Made by a program: the position numbers and the translations under genes
Part shown: positions 26,004 to 35,816 of the stretch, one piece after another
Layout of the letters: each line of letters opens with the position of its first letter
Numbering within the stretch: position 1 is the stretch's first letter
Notes under the pieces: generated by a model
Told to the model about the DNA's origin: nothing
Database searches by the model: none
Seen by the model: the letters and a program-made list of their open reading frames with translations, nothing else
From: an uncultured Croceitalea sp.
GTDB taxonomy: Bacteria > Bacteroidota > Bacteroidia > Flavobacteriales > Flavobacteriaceae
Direction of reading: 5' to 3'
Length of the DNA stretch: 64,000 nucleotides
Assembly: GCA_947494805.1 (NCBI GenBank)
Contig: CANLWK010000003.1
Coordinates: 62,001 to 126,000 of the forward strand

Positions 26004-27701
26004 ATGAAAACCTTGGTTACCTTCACTTTTTCCCTTCTATGTATTGTCCATTTTTCAATTGCCCAAGACCGAATTACAGGCGAACCCTTTGCTACCCGGT
26101 CTGAGGTACTGGGACAAAACGGAATGGTCGCAACAAGCCATCCCCTGGCCACCCAAATCGGATTGGATATCTTAAAAAAAGGTGGTAACGCCATTGATGC
26201 CGCAATTGCGGCAAACGCTGCCCTTGGGCTTATGGAACCCACAGGGTGCGGTATCGGAGGCGACCTTTTTGCCATTGTTTGGGATGGAAATACCAAAAAA
26301 CTATATGGTTTGAACGCCAGTGGACGTTCACCACAGAAGCTCACCCTAGAATACTTTGAAAAAGAGGGTATGGAGAAAATTCCATCTCATGGACCTCTTC
26401 CCGTCAGTGTGCCGGGTGCCGTAGATGGTTGGTTTGAGCTACATCAAAAATTTGGGTCGAAATCCATGACAGAAATTCTGGCACCTGCTATTGACTATGC
26501 GGAAAATGGGTTCCCTTTGACCGAGCTTATCGCTTGGTACATACAGCGCACAGTGCCTTTTTTTGAATCAAAGGGGTTTCCCAATATTGAAGATACATAC
26601 AAAGCACAAAACGGCGGAAAACTGCCCAATGAAGGGGAGATTTACAAGAACCCCTATCTGGCGAATACCTATCGGAAAATTGCCAAAGGAGGGCGAGATG
26701 CTTTTTATAAAGGTGATATTGCCAAAACCGTTGGCCAGTTTATTAAAGAACAAGGTGGTTTTCTCTCGGCCAAAGACTTTGCCGCCCACAAATCACAATG
26801 GGTAGAGCCCGTTTCTGTCAATTATAGAGGTTATGATGTATGGGAGCTGCCACCAAACGGTCAAGGTATTGCGGCACTTCAAATGTTGCAAATTTTGGAA
26901 GGCTATGACTTTTCCAATATTCAATTCGGAAGCGCGGAACACTTGCACCTTTTTACCGAAGCAAAAAAATTAGCTTTTGAAGATCGCGCCAAATACTACG
27001 CAGATATGGATTTCTTTGATGTACCAGTTGAAGAATTGCTCTCTGAAGACTACGCTAGAATGAGAAGAGAACAGATTGGAGCAAGAGCAGGTACCTATGC
27101 AGCAGGGGAAATATCTGCTGGCGAAACCATTTATATGACGGTAGCGGACAAAAACGGTACCATGATATCATTGATTCAGAGCAATTATCGAGGAATGGGC
27201 TCTGGCATGGCACCGCCCAAATTGGGCTTTATGCTACAAGATCGTGGAGAATTGTTCAGCCTTAAACGTGGACAGGCCAATACCTATGAACCGGGCAAAC
27301 GTCCTTTTCATACCATTATTCCAGCGTTTATGACCAAGAATGGTAAACCCTACGCCAGTTTTGGGGTCATGGGAGGAGATTTTCAGCCTATGGGCCATAC
27401 CCAAATCGTAATGAACCTTGTTGATTTTGGGATGAACCTTCAAGAAGCCGGCGATGCTCCACGTTGGGACCATACAGGCGGAGCAAGTCCCATGGGCAAG
27501 ACCACTGAAAATACGGGACTCATTCGAACGGAATCTGGTGTTCCTTACTCCACATTGCGCGGACTTATGGACAAAGGTCATAGAATCGGAACGGCACGAG
27601 GAATTTATGGTGGATATCAAGCTATTTTGTGGGATGATGTAAACAAAGTCTATCATGGAGCTTCAGAAAGTCGTAAAGATGGACAGGCAGCTGGGTATTA
27701 G
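26004..27701 (+). CDS. ggt: Gamma-glutamyltransferase
   Basis: I chose ATG 26004 (565 aa), two codons after a TTG. It has a signal peptide (LCIVHFSIAQ). GGT features are clear: GGNAIDAAIAANAALGL, GCGIGGDLFAIVWDG, the autoprocessing nucleophile Thr in GETIYMTVADKNG, then GMGSGMAPPKLGFMLQDRG and the GGDFQPMGH loop. The precursor should self-cleave before that Thr to give large and small subunits and act in the periplasm, hydrolysing glutathione or gamma-glutamyl peptides. It is third in the row after the BNR and phosphatase genes. Confidence 0.93.
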   Translation: MKTLVTFTFSLLCIVHFSIAQDRITGEPFATRSEVLGQNGMVATSHPLATQIGLDILKKGGNAIDAAIAANAALGLMEPTGCGIGGDLFAIVWDGNTKKLYGLNASGRSPQKLTLEYFEKEGMEKIPSHGPLPVSVPGAVDGWFELHQKFGSKSMTEILAPAIDYAENGFPLTELIAWYIQRTVPFFESKGFPNIEDTYKAQNGGKLPNEGEIYKNPYLANTYRKIAKGGRDAFYKGDIAKTVGQFIKEQGGFLSAKDFAAHKSQWVEPVSVNYRGYDVWELPPNGQGIAALQMLQILEGYDFSNIQFGSAEHLHLFTEAKKLAFEDRAKYYADMDFFDVPVEELLSEDYARMRREQIGARAGTYAAGEISAGETIYMTVADKNGTMISLIQSNYRGMGSGMAPPKLGFMLQDRGELFSLKRGQANTYEPGKRPFHTIIPAFMTKNGKPYASFGVMGGDFQPMGHTQIVMNLVDFGMNLQEAGDAPRWDHTGGASPMGKTTENTGLIRTESGVPYSTLRGLMDKGHRIGTARGIYGGYQAILWDDVNKVYHGASESRKDGQAAGY

Positions 27702-27759
27702 AAAATAAGCCTATAGTTTGAAAAACTACTGCTTTTTTACAGTGAGTTATTGAAGTAGT

Positions 27760-28971
27760 TTATCTCTTTATTCCGAAAAGCAGAAAATCTTGTGAGCCTC
27801 GATTACATAAAAAAAGGTCTTTGATACCGTCTCCATTGAAATCCATAAAATCAATATCAAAACCTCTTCCGTCAATACCTTCAGGAATAAGGTTGCCCTT
27901 TGCTTTAGTGAACCTTCCTTTACCATCATTTAAATAAACACTGAAGGGTGTCATGCCATCAAACTTAAAACCGTTGGTGTTTCCGGTCATAATATCTGCA
28001 TCGCCATCTCGGTCAATATCCAAAAAAGCCACCCCAAAACAGCGGTTATTGTCTTTGGGCAAATGTGTACCGGTAATATCTGAAAAGAAACCCTTTCCAT
28101 CATTCAAAAGCAACCTGTTCTGCCGCTGGGCATTTTCAACGAAGGCCTGAACATTACCAAATAAAATGTCCAGATCACCATCGCCATCAATATCGGCCAC
28201 ATCCACTTCCCTGGTTTCTTCTGGCGTCGCTCTATAAGGCAACCTATCGGAAGATTCATCGGTAAAAAAACCATTGCCATCATTGACCAATATTCTGTTC
28301 GCATCTTCATTGCCCACCAATACATCTTCATCGCCATCATTATCAATATCTGATAAGGTCAGGTCTTGTGTTACATCTACAAATTCACCAAACCGTGCCA
28401 AGGTCTCATCTTTGAAATATCCTTTGCCATCGTTGATCAACAGGTTATTTTGACCGTTATTTCCAATCATGATATCAGGGGCACCATCGTTATTGACATC
28501 AATAACAACAACTGAATTGGAAGTGCCGGTTACAGGAATTCTACTACCCCCATCTAAAAAAGTACCGTCTCCTTGGTTCAGGTATAGTTCATTGGTTTTG
28601 TCATCCTCACTAACAACGATGACATCTGGATCGCCATCTAAATCAAAGTCGGCAATCCCAATATCTTCACTATCATGATTCACCATTGGTATGCGTAATT
28701 TGCTCTCATTGGTGAACTTTCCTTTTCCGTCATTAACTAGCATGATATTGGGTCTATGTTCATTGGCAATCAAAATATCAAGGTCGCCATCTTGGTCCAA
28801 ATCGGCAATTCCGGCATCCATAGATAATAACTGCAAATCTTTGTATGGTAAATTTGTTGTTGTTACATTATGGTATAAAGAAGTAGGTGTACCATTCCCG
28901 TCATCGTTCTTTTGACCATAGCCAACGCTCATCACTGCCATTATCACGCATAACGTAATTGTATTTTTCAT
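27760..28971 (-). CDS. FG-GAP/VCBS repeat protein
   Basis: The 403-aa exported protein has a signal peptide and seven or more Asp-rich calcium-binding loops: DLDQDGDLDI, DFDLDGDPDV, DVNNDGAPDI, DIDNDGDEDV, DIDGDGDLDI, DIDRDGDADI and DFNGDGIKDL, about 48-55 residues apart. Each precedes a repeat such as LLINDGKGYF. This is an integrin-like beta-propeller. It has no catalytic domain or sorting tail that I can see. The gene is convergent with ggt and divergent from the COG0523 gene, on whose far side lies the Zur-like box. Confidence 0.9.
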   Translation of the reverse strand: MKNTITLCVIMAVMSVGYGQKNDDGNGTPTSLYHNVTTTNLPYKDLQLLSMDAGIADLDQDGDLDILIANEHRPNIMLVNDGKGKFTNESKLRIPMVNHDSEDIGIADFDLDGDPDVIVVSEDDKTNELYLNQGDGTFLDGGSRIPVTGTSNSVVVIDVNNDGAPDIMIGNNGQNNLLINDGKGYFKDETLARFGEFVDVTQDLTLSDIDNDGDEDVLVGNEDANRILVNDGNGFFTDESSDRLPYRATPEETREVDVADIDGDGDLDILFGNVQAFVENAQRQNRLLLNDGKGFFSDITGTHLPKDNNRCFGVAFLDIDRDGDADIMTGNTNGFKFDGMTPFSVYLNDGKGRFTKAKGNLIPEGIDGRGFDIDFMDFNGDGIKDLFLCNRGSQDFLLFGIKR

Positions 28972-29064
28972 TTTTATCCCTTGTAAGATTCTATACTAAT
29001 TTAAAGATATAATTCGATGCAGCCGTCATGGAGTTTCACTTAAGCATAGTGGTATTTGTAAAGT

Positions 29065-29085
29065 AAATGCGACTCAGTTGCATTT
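29065..29085. promoter_or_regulatory. Candidate Zur box, site 1
   Basis: The arms AAATGCGAC and GTTGCATTT flank TCA. The palindrome has one mismatch (A to G) relative to the site at 43997-44017. It covers the -33 TTG (29078-29080) of the promoter for the COG0523 gene, a position that suits repression when zinc is plentiful. Confidence 0.65.
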
Positions 29086-29108
29086 ATCAACCTTTTCGTA
29101 TACTTTTA
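29078..29108 (+). promoter_or_regulatory. Promoter of the COG0523 gene
   Basis: TTG at 29078-29080 is followed after 20 bp by TACTTTTA at 29101-29108, close to TAnnTTTG. The predicted start is near 29115, about 60 bp before the ATG at 29175. It overlaps the palindrome. Confidence 0.5.
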
Positions 29109-29174
29109 CCTTTCATTCATAGTAATGCTTTGGCAACAAACGTATTTAGAACAATTGTATAATATCAAAAGGGA

Positions 29175-30398
29175 ATGATAAAAAAAGATAAATTGCCCGT
29201 AACGGTTCTTAGTGGGTTCTTGGGCGCTGGCAAAACAACTTTGCTCAACCATGTGCTGCACAACAAAGAAGGGCTAAAAGTAGCTGTAATCGTGAACGAT
29301 ATGAGCGAGGTCAATGTAGATGCCGCATTGGTAAAAAGCGAAAATACCCTTTCTCGAACAGAGGAAAAATTGGTAGAAATGAGTAACGGATGCATTTGTT
29401 GCACCCTTAGGGAAGATTTAATGATTGAAGTAGAACGTCTGGCCAAGGAAAACCGGTTTGATTACCTCCTAATTGAAAGTACTGGCATCAGTGAACCTGT
29501 GCCGGTTGCCCAAACCTTTTCTTTTATCGACGAAGACAACAATATTGACCTTTCACGCTTCAGCTACGTAGATACCATGGTAACCGTAGTGGACGCTTTT
29601 AACTTTTTCAAAGATTTTGGCAGTCCGGAAACCTTAATGGATAGAGATCTCACCGATATAGAAGGAGACTACCGGACCATTGTGAACCTTTTGACCGACC
29701 AGATTGAATTTGCCAATGTCATTGTTCTCAATAAAACCGACTTGGTCTCAAAAGATACCTTAAAAGTATTGCAGGCGATTATAAAGAAACTGAATCCTAC
29801 CGCACAAATTATTGCGTCTGAGTTCAGCAAAGTTGACCCAAAATCAATTCTAAATACAGGCCTTTTCAACTTTGAGGAAGCCGAACAAAGTGCTGGATGG
29901 ATAGAAGAACTGAATAAAGGTGAACATACCCCCGAAACCGAAGAGTATGGTATAAGTTCTTTTGTTTATCGCAGTAAAAGACCTTTTGACCCTAAGCGTT
30001 TTTGGGAGTATGCGCAGCAGCAATTTCCGAGTACGGTCATTCGCAGTAAGGGATTATTTTGGATGGCTTCCCGCCCCGAACAAGCATTGATATGGGGTCA
30101 AGCTGGAGGTTCATTGCGAACCGACAGTGCCGGGGTTTGGTGGAGCAGTATGCCCTTTCAGAAGCGTGCACAGTATTTGGCATTTCTTGAGAATCAAGAG
30201 CAAATCGAAGCAGAATGGGACAAGACCTTCGGTGATCGGAAGAATGAAATCGTATTTATTGGTCAAAGTATGGACGAAGAACGTATGAGGGCCGATCTCA
30301 ATGCCTGTTTGGCGACGGACCAAGAACTTGAATCACAAAATTGGTTGCAGGGATATCAAGATGAATGGCCTGTTGAAAGGGCCTATGCACTAGGATAA
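29175..30398 (+). CDS. COG0523 G3E GTPase, putative zinc metallochaperone
   Basis: The 407-aa protein has a G3E GTPase domain: Walker [16 protein letters not shown], the metal-binding C-x-C-C (Cys73, Cys75, Cys76), [10 protein letters not shown] and VLNKTD. The C-terminal CobW-like domain follows from about residue 260. Members of this family under Zur control (ZigA/ZagA type) hydrolyse GTP to deliver scarce zinc to essential enzymes. The candidate Zur box and promoter directly upstream support this role. The DinB-like gene follows after 22 bp. Confidence 0.9.
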   Translation: MIKKDKLPVTVLSGFLGAGKTTLLNHVLHNKEGLKVAVIVNDMSEVNVDAALVKSENTLSRTEEKLVEMSNGCICCTLREDLMIEVERLAKENRFDYLLIESTGISEPVPVAQTFSFIDEDNNIDLSRFSYVDTMVTVVDAFNFFKDFGSPETLMDRDLTDIEGDYRTIVNLLTDQIEFANVIVLNKTDLVSKDTLKVLQAIIKKLNPTAQIIASEFSKVDPKSILNTGLFNFEEAEQSAGWIEELNKGEHTPETEEYGISSFVYRSKRPFDPKRFWEYAQQQFPSTVIRSKGLFWMASRPEQALIWGQAGGSLRTDSAGVWWSSMPFQKRAQYLAFLENQEQIEAEWDKTFGDRKNEIVFIGQSMDEERMRADLNACLATDQELESQNWLQGYQDEWPVERAYALG

Positions 30399-30420
30399 AT
30401 AAAACGCTGTTTAGCTCAAA

Positions 30421-30993
30421 ATGAACCGTACCCGTTTTCTAAGAAACATGTTAGGTCTTGGTCTATTTTCGACCCTGGGTTGTCGCGTAGATAACGGTAA
30501 AGCAGCATCTACCGACGATTTAACCAGTTCAGAAGCAGATAAATTACGTGAAGAGCTTATAGCTGCTTGGCATCGTTCTGAGAGTATGACCATGACAAAT
30601 GTAAAACAGATGCCTTCAGAATTTTTCATTTTTAAGTATACTGACGAGGCCATGACCTTTTCTGAGCAATGGCGGCATTGTGTCATCTATACTTGTGGGC
30701 AGCTGGCCGCTCGATTGGGGATTGTAAACCCTTATGAGAACGTAAAACTCCCTGTACAAATGTCCAAAGAAGACGTTATCAAAGAACTTGAAAACATGTA
30801 CCTTTTTGTAAGGCGATCCATCAAAGAACTATCTGAAGAAAAACTGTTCTCAGAATGTGAATTTGCAGGTAAAACAATTCCTGTATGGCGCTTGTTCTAT
30901 GCCATGGAAAACCATATCATTCATCATCGAGGGCAGTGTGTTGTGTACTTGCGACTGAATGGAGTGGTACCAAAGGGGTTCTATGGGTGGTAA
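30421..30993 (+). CDS. DinB-superfamily protein
   Basis: The 190-aa protein begins with a short Arg-rich signal (MNRTRFLRNMLGLGLFSTLGC) that suggests a lipoprotein or Tat-like export. The four-helix DinB fold is indicated by AWHRSESMTM..., and by the C-terminal HHRGQCVVYLRLNGVVP, which contributes His ligands of the metal site. Family members include thiol-dependent transferases and hydrolases. It is downstream of the COG0523 GTPase and upstream of the LCIB-like gene, so it may be a zinc-starvation gene. Confidence 0.8.
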   Translation: MNRTRFLRNMLGLGLFSTLGCRVDNGKAASTDDLTSSEADKLREELIAAWHRSESMTMTNVKQMPSEFFIFKYTDEAMTFSEQWRHCVIYTCGQLAARLGIVNPYENVKLPVQMSKEDVIKELENMYLFVRRSIKELSEEKLFSECEFAGKTIPVWRLFYAMENHIIHHRGQCVVYLRLNGVVPKGFYGW

Positions 30994-31045
30994 CATAAAC
31001 CGTTGAAAAACCGTAAGTTGAAATAAGAACTTAAAACAAATAGCA

Positions 31046-31759
31046 ATGTTACAAAGAAAATTTGCCGAAGCGGTGAAGAACCATTTTCCCGATGCCATGG
31101 ATGCCAAGGATACCTCTATCCATTACCTAGGTAAGATGCAATTAGAGCACAACATCGATATTTCTAAAGTATTAATGGCAACATCAGTATGTTCAGATGA
31201 TATCAATGTGCCATCTACAACTTTTTTCAACGTACTGTTCGGCCCGTTTATTATGGGTGGATTAGGTGGGTTACCCTTCGCCGGGCAAACTGGCATGACA
31301 GCTTTTGCGCACCATATTCCTGATGAAGGAAGCGCATTTATATTCTATGGCCCGCATATAGGAATCACACTTGAAGGTGACTTGGGTAAAATGTACCGCC
31401 CGCGTCAAGAAGAAACGGGAAACTCTTGCGGGGCGCTTATGCTTGCCTTGAGCCGATTACAAGATAGTGCCTACAAGCCCGTATTGAATGATGATGATTA
31501 CCAACAAATGAAGCTTGAAGAAAGTTTGCTTCAGTACAGGGATGAAGTATTGGACAGTAAAAACCAAGAAAAGGCAATAACCGAAGCGACCTATGAACTC
31601 ATCGATAAAAAGGTTCATGAACACTTAAAGTCATGTAAAAATGAGTTTCACGTAGACAAAGTGACCTTATTGGGAGGGATCATCATCAATACGGATTATG
31701 GTTTGGACGACTATTTTGTAGCCAAAAACTTTGAGGTACTTGATGTAAAAAGTCTATAA
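31046..31759 (+). CDS. LCIB-type (theta-like) carbonic anhydrase candidate
   Basis: The 237-aa protein matches the LCIB_C_CA family: TSVCSDDINVPS, then FGPFIMGGLGGLPFAGQTGMTAFAHHIPDEG, FYGPHIGITLEGDLGKM and GNSCGALM. Candidate metal ligands are Cys49, His89 or His90, and Cys128, the Cys-His-Cys set of beta-type sites. LCIB proteins are linked to inorganic carbon capture in algae, and some have carbonic anhydrase activity. It has no signal peptide, so it is cytoplasmic. It follows the DinB-like gene by 52 bp in the same direction, so it may be under the Zur-box promoter. Confidence 0.75.
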   Translation: MLQRKFAEAVKNHFPDAMDAKDTSIHYLGKMQLEHNIDISKVLMATSVCSDDINVPSTTFFNVLFGPFIMGGLGGLPFAGQTGMTAFAHHIPDEGSAFIFYGPHIGITLEGDLGKMYRPRQEETGNSCGALMLALSRLQDSAYKPVLNDDDYQQMKLEESLLQYRDEVLDSKNQEKAITEATYELIDKKVHEHLKSCKNEFHVDKVTLLGGIIINTDYGLDDYFVAKNFEVLDVKSL

Positions 31760-31897
31760 GCTAGAGCCATAACCGTTTTTGGGAATATAGGTGATTACTG
31801 TTTCACTGCTTTGTACATAATTCGTTCGCATTAAGCTTAGTTTGTTTAAATTCGTATTTGGTCACCAATTAAGCATTGAAGTGACCTTACCAATTTC

Positions 31898-33301
31898 ATG
31901 AGCGTATCTAAATCAAAATTCCCCTTCTTACTAAGTAATATTCCCCATGCCATCACCATGTTGTTTGGCATTATTGTTTTAGTCTCTATAATGACCTATT
32001 TGCTTCCCGCCGGAACCTATGAACGAGTAGTAGTGGACGGCAGAAGCGCGGTGGTTCCAAATTCCTATCGAAACATTGATTCCACCCCAATTGGACTGTT
32101 GGATATGTTCAAAGCCATTCCACTGGGCTTCAAGGCTGCCGTTGAGATTATCTTCATTGTTTTGGCAGGCGGCATCATGTTCGGTTTTATGGAAAAATCA
32201 AAGGCAGTTGAAAATGCCGTAGGGACCCTGGTCAAAAAATTAGGTCTTAAGAACAAGCACCTCATTATTGTGCTTATGACCTTCATCTATGGAATATTAG
32301 GTGTTGCCGTGGGCTATGAAAACAATATTGCCATGGTGCCCATTGCGGCAGTCCTTAGCCTTGCCTTAGGTGGTGATCTGATTTTGGCGGCGGGTATTTC
32401 AGTAGGCGCAATGACCATTGGTTTTGGTCTCTCGCCCATTAACGCCTACACTGTCGGCACTGGTCATAAATTAGCTGAACTACCTATGTTTTCAGGAGCT
32501 TTATTGCGAAGTATGCTTTGTTTTTTAGCACTTTGTGTAATGGCCTATTACAATGTGCGGTATTTCAAAAAAATAACGATCAATCCTGATAAGAGCTTGG
32601 CGAAAGGCCTTGACATTAAAGAATTGGCGTTATCAAAACCCATCGACCATTATGCACTAAGTAAGAATAATTGGATGGTAATCGGTATTTTTATTGGGGG
32701 ATTGGCCGCCATTTTATATGGGGTTTTCAATCTACATTGGTACATTAACGAACTCTCAGCTATATTCTTGATAATCGCCCTACTCTGTGGAATTGTTTCG
32801 AAAATGAGTGCTACCACTATGAGCGAGACCGTGTTAAAAGCAGTGGCATTGGCAGCCCCAGGAGCCTTTATGGTAGGGTTTGCCACATCAATTAAAGTAC
32901 TGATGGAAATGGGCAATATCGGCGATACCATATCTTATCAGCTTTCGAATTTGTTGGAAGGATTACCATTATATGCTTCGGCTATTTGCATGTCTATCTC
33001 ACAATCCGTAATCAACTTTTTTATTCCATCCGGAAGCGGACAGGCATTGGCCACCCTGCCGGTTATGTTACCTTTGGGAGAGTCCCTAGGGCTGACCCGC
33101 CAGGTCACTATTTTAGCCTTTCAGATTGGAGATGGCTTGTCAAATCTTGTGAACCCAACCTTAGGGGGCCTGATTGCTATGCTCAGTATGTGCCGAGTTC
33201 CCATTGACCGTTGGATTCGTTTTATTTTTCCGGTTCTCATCGCCGTTCTCTGTTTGGCATTTTTAGCGTTGATTGTCGCCGTAGCAACAAATTATACTTA
33301 A
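31898..33301 (+). CDS. YfcC-family (DcuC-like) membrane transporter
   Basis: The 467-aa protein has about 11-13 hydrophobic segments and YfcC/DcuC landmarks: IVLVSIMTYLLPAGTYERV near the start, GVAVGYENNIAMVPI, SVGAMTIGFGLSPINAYTVGTGH and INFFIPSGSGQALATLPVM in the second half. Family members move short-chain acids or basic/dipeptide-like substrates by antiport or symport. The ArgE-like gene starts 5 bp after its stop, followed by a membrane dipeptidase, so it may import a peptide or N-acylated amino acid. Confidence 0.87.
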   Translation: MSVSKSKFPFLLSNIPHAITMLFGIIVLVSIMTYLLPAGTYERVVVDGRSAVVPNSYRNIDSTPIGLLDMFKAIPLGFKAAVEIIFIVLAGGIMFGFMEKSKAVENAVGTLVKKLGLKNKHLIIVLMTFIYGILGVAVGYENNIAMVPIAAVLSLALGGDLILAAGISVGAMTIGFGLSPINAYTVGTGHKLAELPMFSGALLRSMLCFLALCVMAYYNVRYFKKITINPDKSLAKGLDIKELALSKPIDHYALSKNNWMVIGIFIGGLAAILYGVFNLHWYINELSAIFLIIALLCGIVSKMSATTMSETVLKAVALAAPGAFMVGFATSIKVLMEMGNIGDTISYQLSNLLEGLPLYASAICMSISQSVINFFIPSGSGQALATLPVMLPLGESLGLTRQVTILAFQIGDGLSNLVNPTLGGLIAMLSMCRVPIDRWIRFIFPVLIAVLCLAFLALIVAVATNYT

Positions 33302-33306
33302 TTCAT

Positions 33307-34473
33307 ATGACCGTAGAAAAAATTTTGGCAAAATTGGTTTCGTTCCCAGTCCTTGGAGGCGAAAGCAATATAAGTATCTTAAACTGGATAAAAGACTACT
33401 TGGAAACGCATGGTATTACTGTGCATTTGGTACCTAACGAAGAAGGCACCAAAGCATCGTTACATTGCCGAATAGGACCAGCCCTTGATGGCGGTGTTAT
33501 TCTTTCTGGCCATATGGATGTCGTGCCAGTAGAAGGTCAAGAATGGAGCACCGATCCATTTGTCTTGACCGATAAAAATGATGGAAAACTGTATGGTAGG
33601 GGGTCTTGCGACATGAAGGGCTTTTTGGCTTGTTGTCTGGCGGTACTGCCACAAATGATTAAAGCTGACTTAAAAAAACCTATCTATTTTGCATTTTCAT
33701 ACGACGAAGAGGTTGGTTGTTTAGCAGCACCAGAATTGGCACAAGCCATAAATACGCACTATAGTGAAACCCCTAAATATGCCATAATTGGCGAGCCTTC
33801 AATGATGGAACCTATTGTGGGCCAAAAGGGTATTTACATTCTAGAAACCTATGTCAATGGTTCAGCGGGTCATAGTAGTCGTATTAAACAAGAAGTAAGT
33901 GCCATTCATGAAGCCATGCGTTTGATACTCTGGTTAGAAAATAGAATGGACCGGTTGATTGCGAACGGCCGTTTAGACAAACGCTTTCATCCACCCCACT
34001 CCTCTATTCATATTGGACTGGTCAAAGGTGGAATAGCTCCAAATGTGATTGCCGATAAGGCCCATTTTTATTGGGATTTGCGTACCATTCCTATGGACGA
34101 TTACTTTGATATCGTTAACGAATTTGAAACCCATTGCAGACAACGGGAGAGAGAGTTGAAGCGTGTATTCCCAGGTTTTAGTATTAAAACTAAAGAAAAC
34201 CATCCTCCGGTTCCCCATTTAGATACCAAAGCCGATGACGATATTGTTGACTTGATCAAACGAATCTCGGAGAATTCTGAACTCAACACTGTTTCTTATG
34301 CGGCGGAAGCCGGACAGTTTGCCAATGAAGGATTTCAATCAGCCATTTGTGGTCCAGGTTCCATTGCCCAGGCACATAGAGCTAATGAATTTATTGCCAA
34401 AGAACAATTGGAAAAAGGAATGCAGATGATTGACAAACTGGTACGAGAGCTGTCGTCTGAAAAATTTACCTAG
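33307..34473 (+). CDS. ArgE/DapE-type M20 deacetylase or peptidase
   Basis: I chose ATG 33307 (388 aa), just after the transporter stop. The M20 zinc-peptidase motifs are SGHMDVVPVEGQEWSTDPF, GRGSCDMKGF (bridging Asp), the Glu of YDEEVGC, IGEP, and the C-terminal His in GPGSIAQAHRANEF. It resembles acetylornithine deacetylase, but it lies far from the arginine operon at 61 kb. Its partners here, a transporter and an M19 dipeptidase, favour catabolism of an N-acyl amino acid or peptide. It could still serve ornithine production. Confidence 0.85.
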   Translation: MTVEKILAKLVSFPVLGGESNISILNWIKDYLETHGITVHLVPNEEGTKASLHCRIGPALDGGVILSGHMDVVPVEGQEWSTDPFVLTDKNDGKLYGRGSCDMKGFLACCLAVLPQMIKADLKKPIYFAFSYDEEVGCLAAPELAQAINTHYSETPKYAIIGEPSMMEPIVGQKGIYILETYVNGSAGHSSRIKQEVSAIHEAMRLILWLENRMDRLIANGRLDKRFHPPHSSIHIGLVKGGIAPNVIADKAHFYWDLRTIPMDDYFDIVNEFETHCRQRERELKRVFPGFSIKTKENHPPVPHLDTKADDDIVDLIKRISENSELNTVSYAAEAGQFANEGFQSAICGPGSIAQAHRANEFIAKEQLEKGMQMIDKLVRELSSEKFT

Positions 34474-34527
34474 CGCGAGTATATCTATTGTTGTATATTT
34501 AATCGATTCTTATCTAAAACCATCCAA

Positions 34528-35802
34528 ATGACACGTCAAATTTGTCTTCTTTCTTTTCTCTTGGTGTTGGCCATAATTAGCTGCAAAGAAAAAACTACAA
34601 AAACAGATGCTAAAACAGAAACCGAAGAAGAGTTGGTGCAACGGGCACTTGGGATACACAAGCGTGTACTTACCGTTGATACACATGCAGATACACCGTT
34701 GCGCATGATTGAACCTGGTTTTGATATGGCCGAACGCCACGACCCAAATGAAACAGGTTCTAAAGTTGACTATCCGCGCATGAAAGAAGGGGATCTGGAT
34801 GCCATCTTTTTTGCTGCTTTTGTCGCACAGGATATTCGTGATAACGACGGTAACTCTAGAGCTAAAGCGCTCTGCCTTCAAATGATAGATTCGGTAGTGG
34901 CTTCTACAGAGAGGAATTCGGATGTTGTGGGATTGGCCCTAAATCCTGATGATGCCTATAATCTGGAAAAAGAAGGGAAAAGGGCAATATATATTGGCAT
35001 TGAAAACGGTTACCCCATCGGTACCGACCTCGCCAATGTTGAAGAATATTTTAACAGAGGTGTACGTTATATCACCTTGGTACACAGCTCTAACAATGAT
35101 TTAGCAGATTCTGCTACGGATGACAACGGAACAGAGCACGATGGTATCAGTGAATTTGGTTCCAAGGTCGTTGGTGAGATGAACCGTCTTGGTATCATGG
35201 TCGATGTTTCCCATGGCAACGATAGCGTGTTTTATGATGCCATAAAAATATCCAAGGCTCCAATAATTGCAAGCCATTCCAATGCTCGCACCGTTACCGA
35301 CCACAAACGTAACATGACAGATGAAATGTTGAAGCTTATGGCAGAAAATGGGGGCGTGGTACAATTGACCATGTTGGCAGATTACCTACGTACGGCCCCG
35401 CCAAATGCTGAGCGCGACTCAGCTATGGCCGCGTTACGTTCGAACATGAAACCTATTGGTGAAATGACAAAGGAAGAACGCTCTGCACTACGACAATCTT
35501 TTCAAGAGCTAAATAAAAAGTACCCCAACCCACCAGCGACCGTTACCCATGTTGCAGATCACATTGACCATATCGTGAAGATAGCTGGAATCAATCATGT
35601 TGGTATCGGATGTGACTTTGATGGAGGTGGAGGAATCGAAGGTGTCTTTGATGCAAGTGAAGTAATGAACATTACTATCGAATTAGTTCGACGCGGTTAT
35701 ACCGAAGAGCAGATTGCCAAAATATGGGGCGGCAATTTAATTCGCGTATTCAAAGAAGTTCAGGCTGTTGCAGAACAACTGCAATCTGAGGAAGCATCTT
35801 AA
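34528..35802 (+). CDS. Membrane dipeptidase (M19) lipoprotein
   Basis: The 424-aa protein has a lipoprotein signal (LAIISCKE, Cys20) and the M19 renal dipeptidase fold. Zinc-site sequences are VDTHADTPL (His-x-Asp), YIGIENG (bridging Glu), VDVSHGND, ASHSNART and GIGCDFDGGGG. The enzyme should hydrolyse dipeptides, including L-D or D-amino dipeptides, in the periplasm. It is third in the transporter/M20/M19 group, 54 bp after the M20 gene, and could supply products to that transporter. Confidence 0.92.
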   Translation: MTRQICLLSFLLVLAIISCKEKTTKTDAKTETEEELVQRALGIHKRVLTVDTHADTPLRMIEPGFDMAERHDPNETGSKVDYPRMKEGDLDAIFFAAFVAQDIRDNDGNSRAKALCLQMIDSVVASTERNSDVVGLALNPDDAYNLEKEGKRAIYIGIENGYPIGTDLANVEEYFNRGVRYITLVHSSNNDLADSATDDNGTEHDGISEFGSKVVGEMNRLGIMVDVSHGNDSVFYDAIKISKAPIIASHSNARTVTDHKRNMTDEMLKLMAENGGVVQLTMLADYLRTAPPNAERDSAMAALRSNMKPIGEMTKEERSALRQSFQELNKKYPNPPATVTHVADHIDHIVKIAGINHVGIGCDFDGGGGIEGVFDASEVMNITIELVRRGYTEEQIAKIWGGNLIRVFKEVQAVAEQLQSEEAS

Positions 35803-35816
35803 GCTTCTAAAGACAT

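Noticed and set aside
33211-33306. Longer start for the M20 deacetylase
   Set aside because: It would lie within the transporter gene in another frame; ATG 33307 directly after the transporter stop is in keeping with the family.
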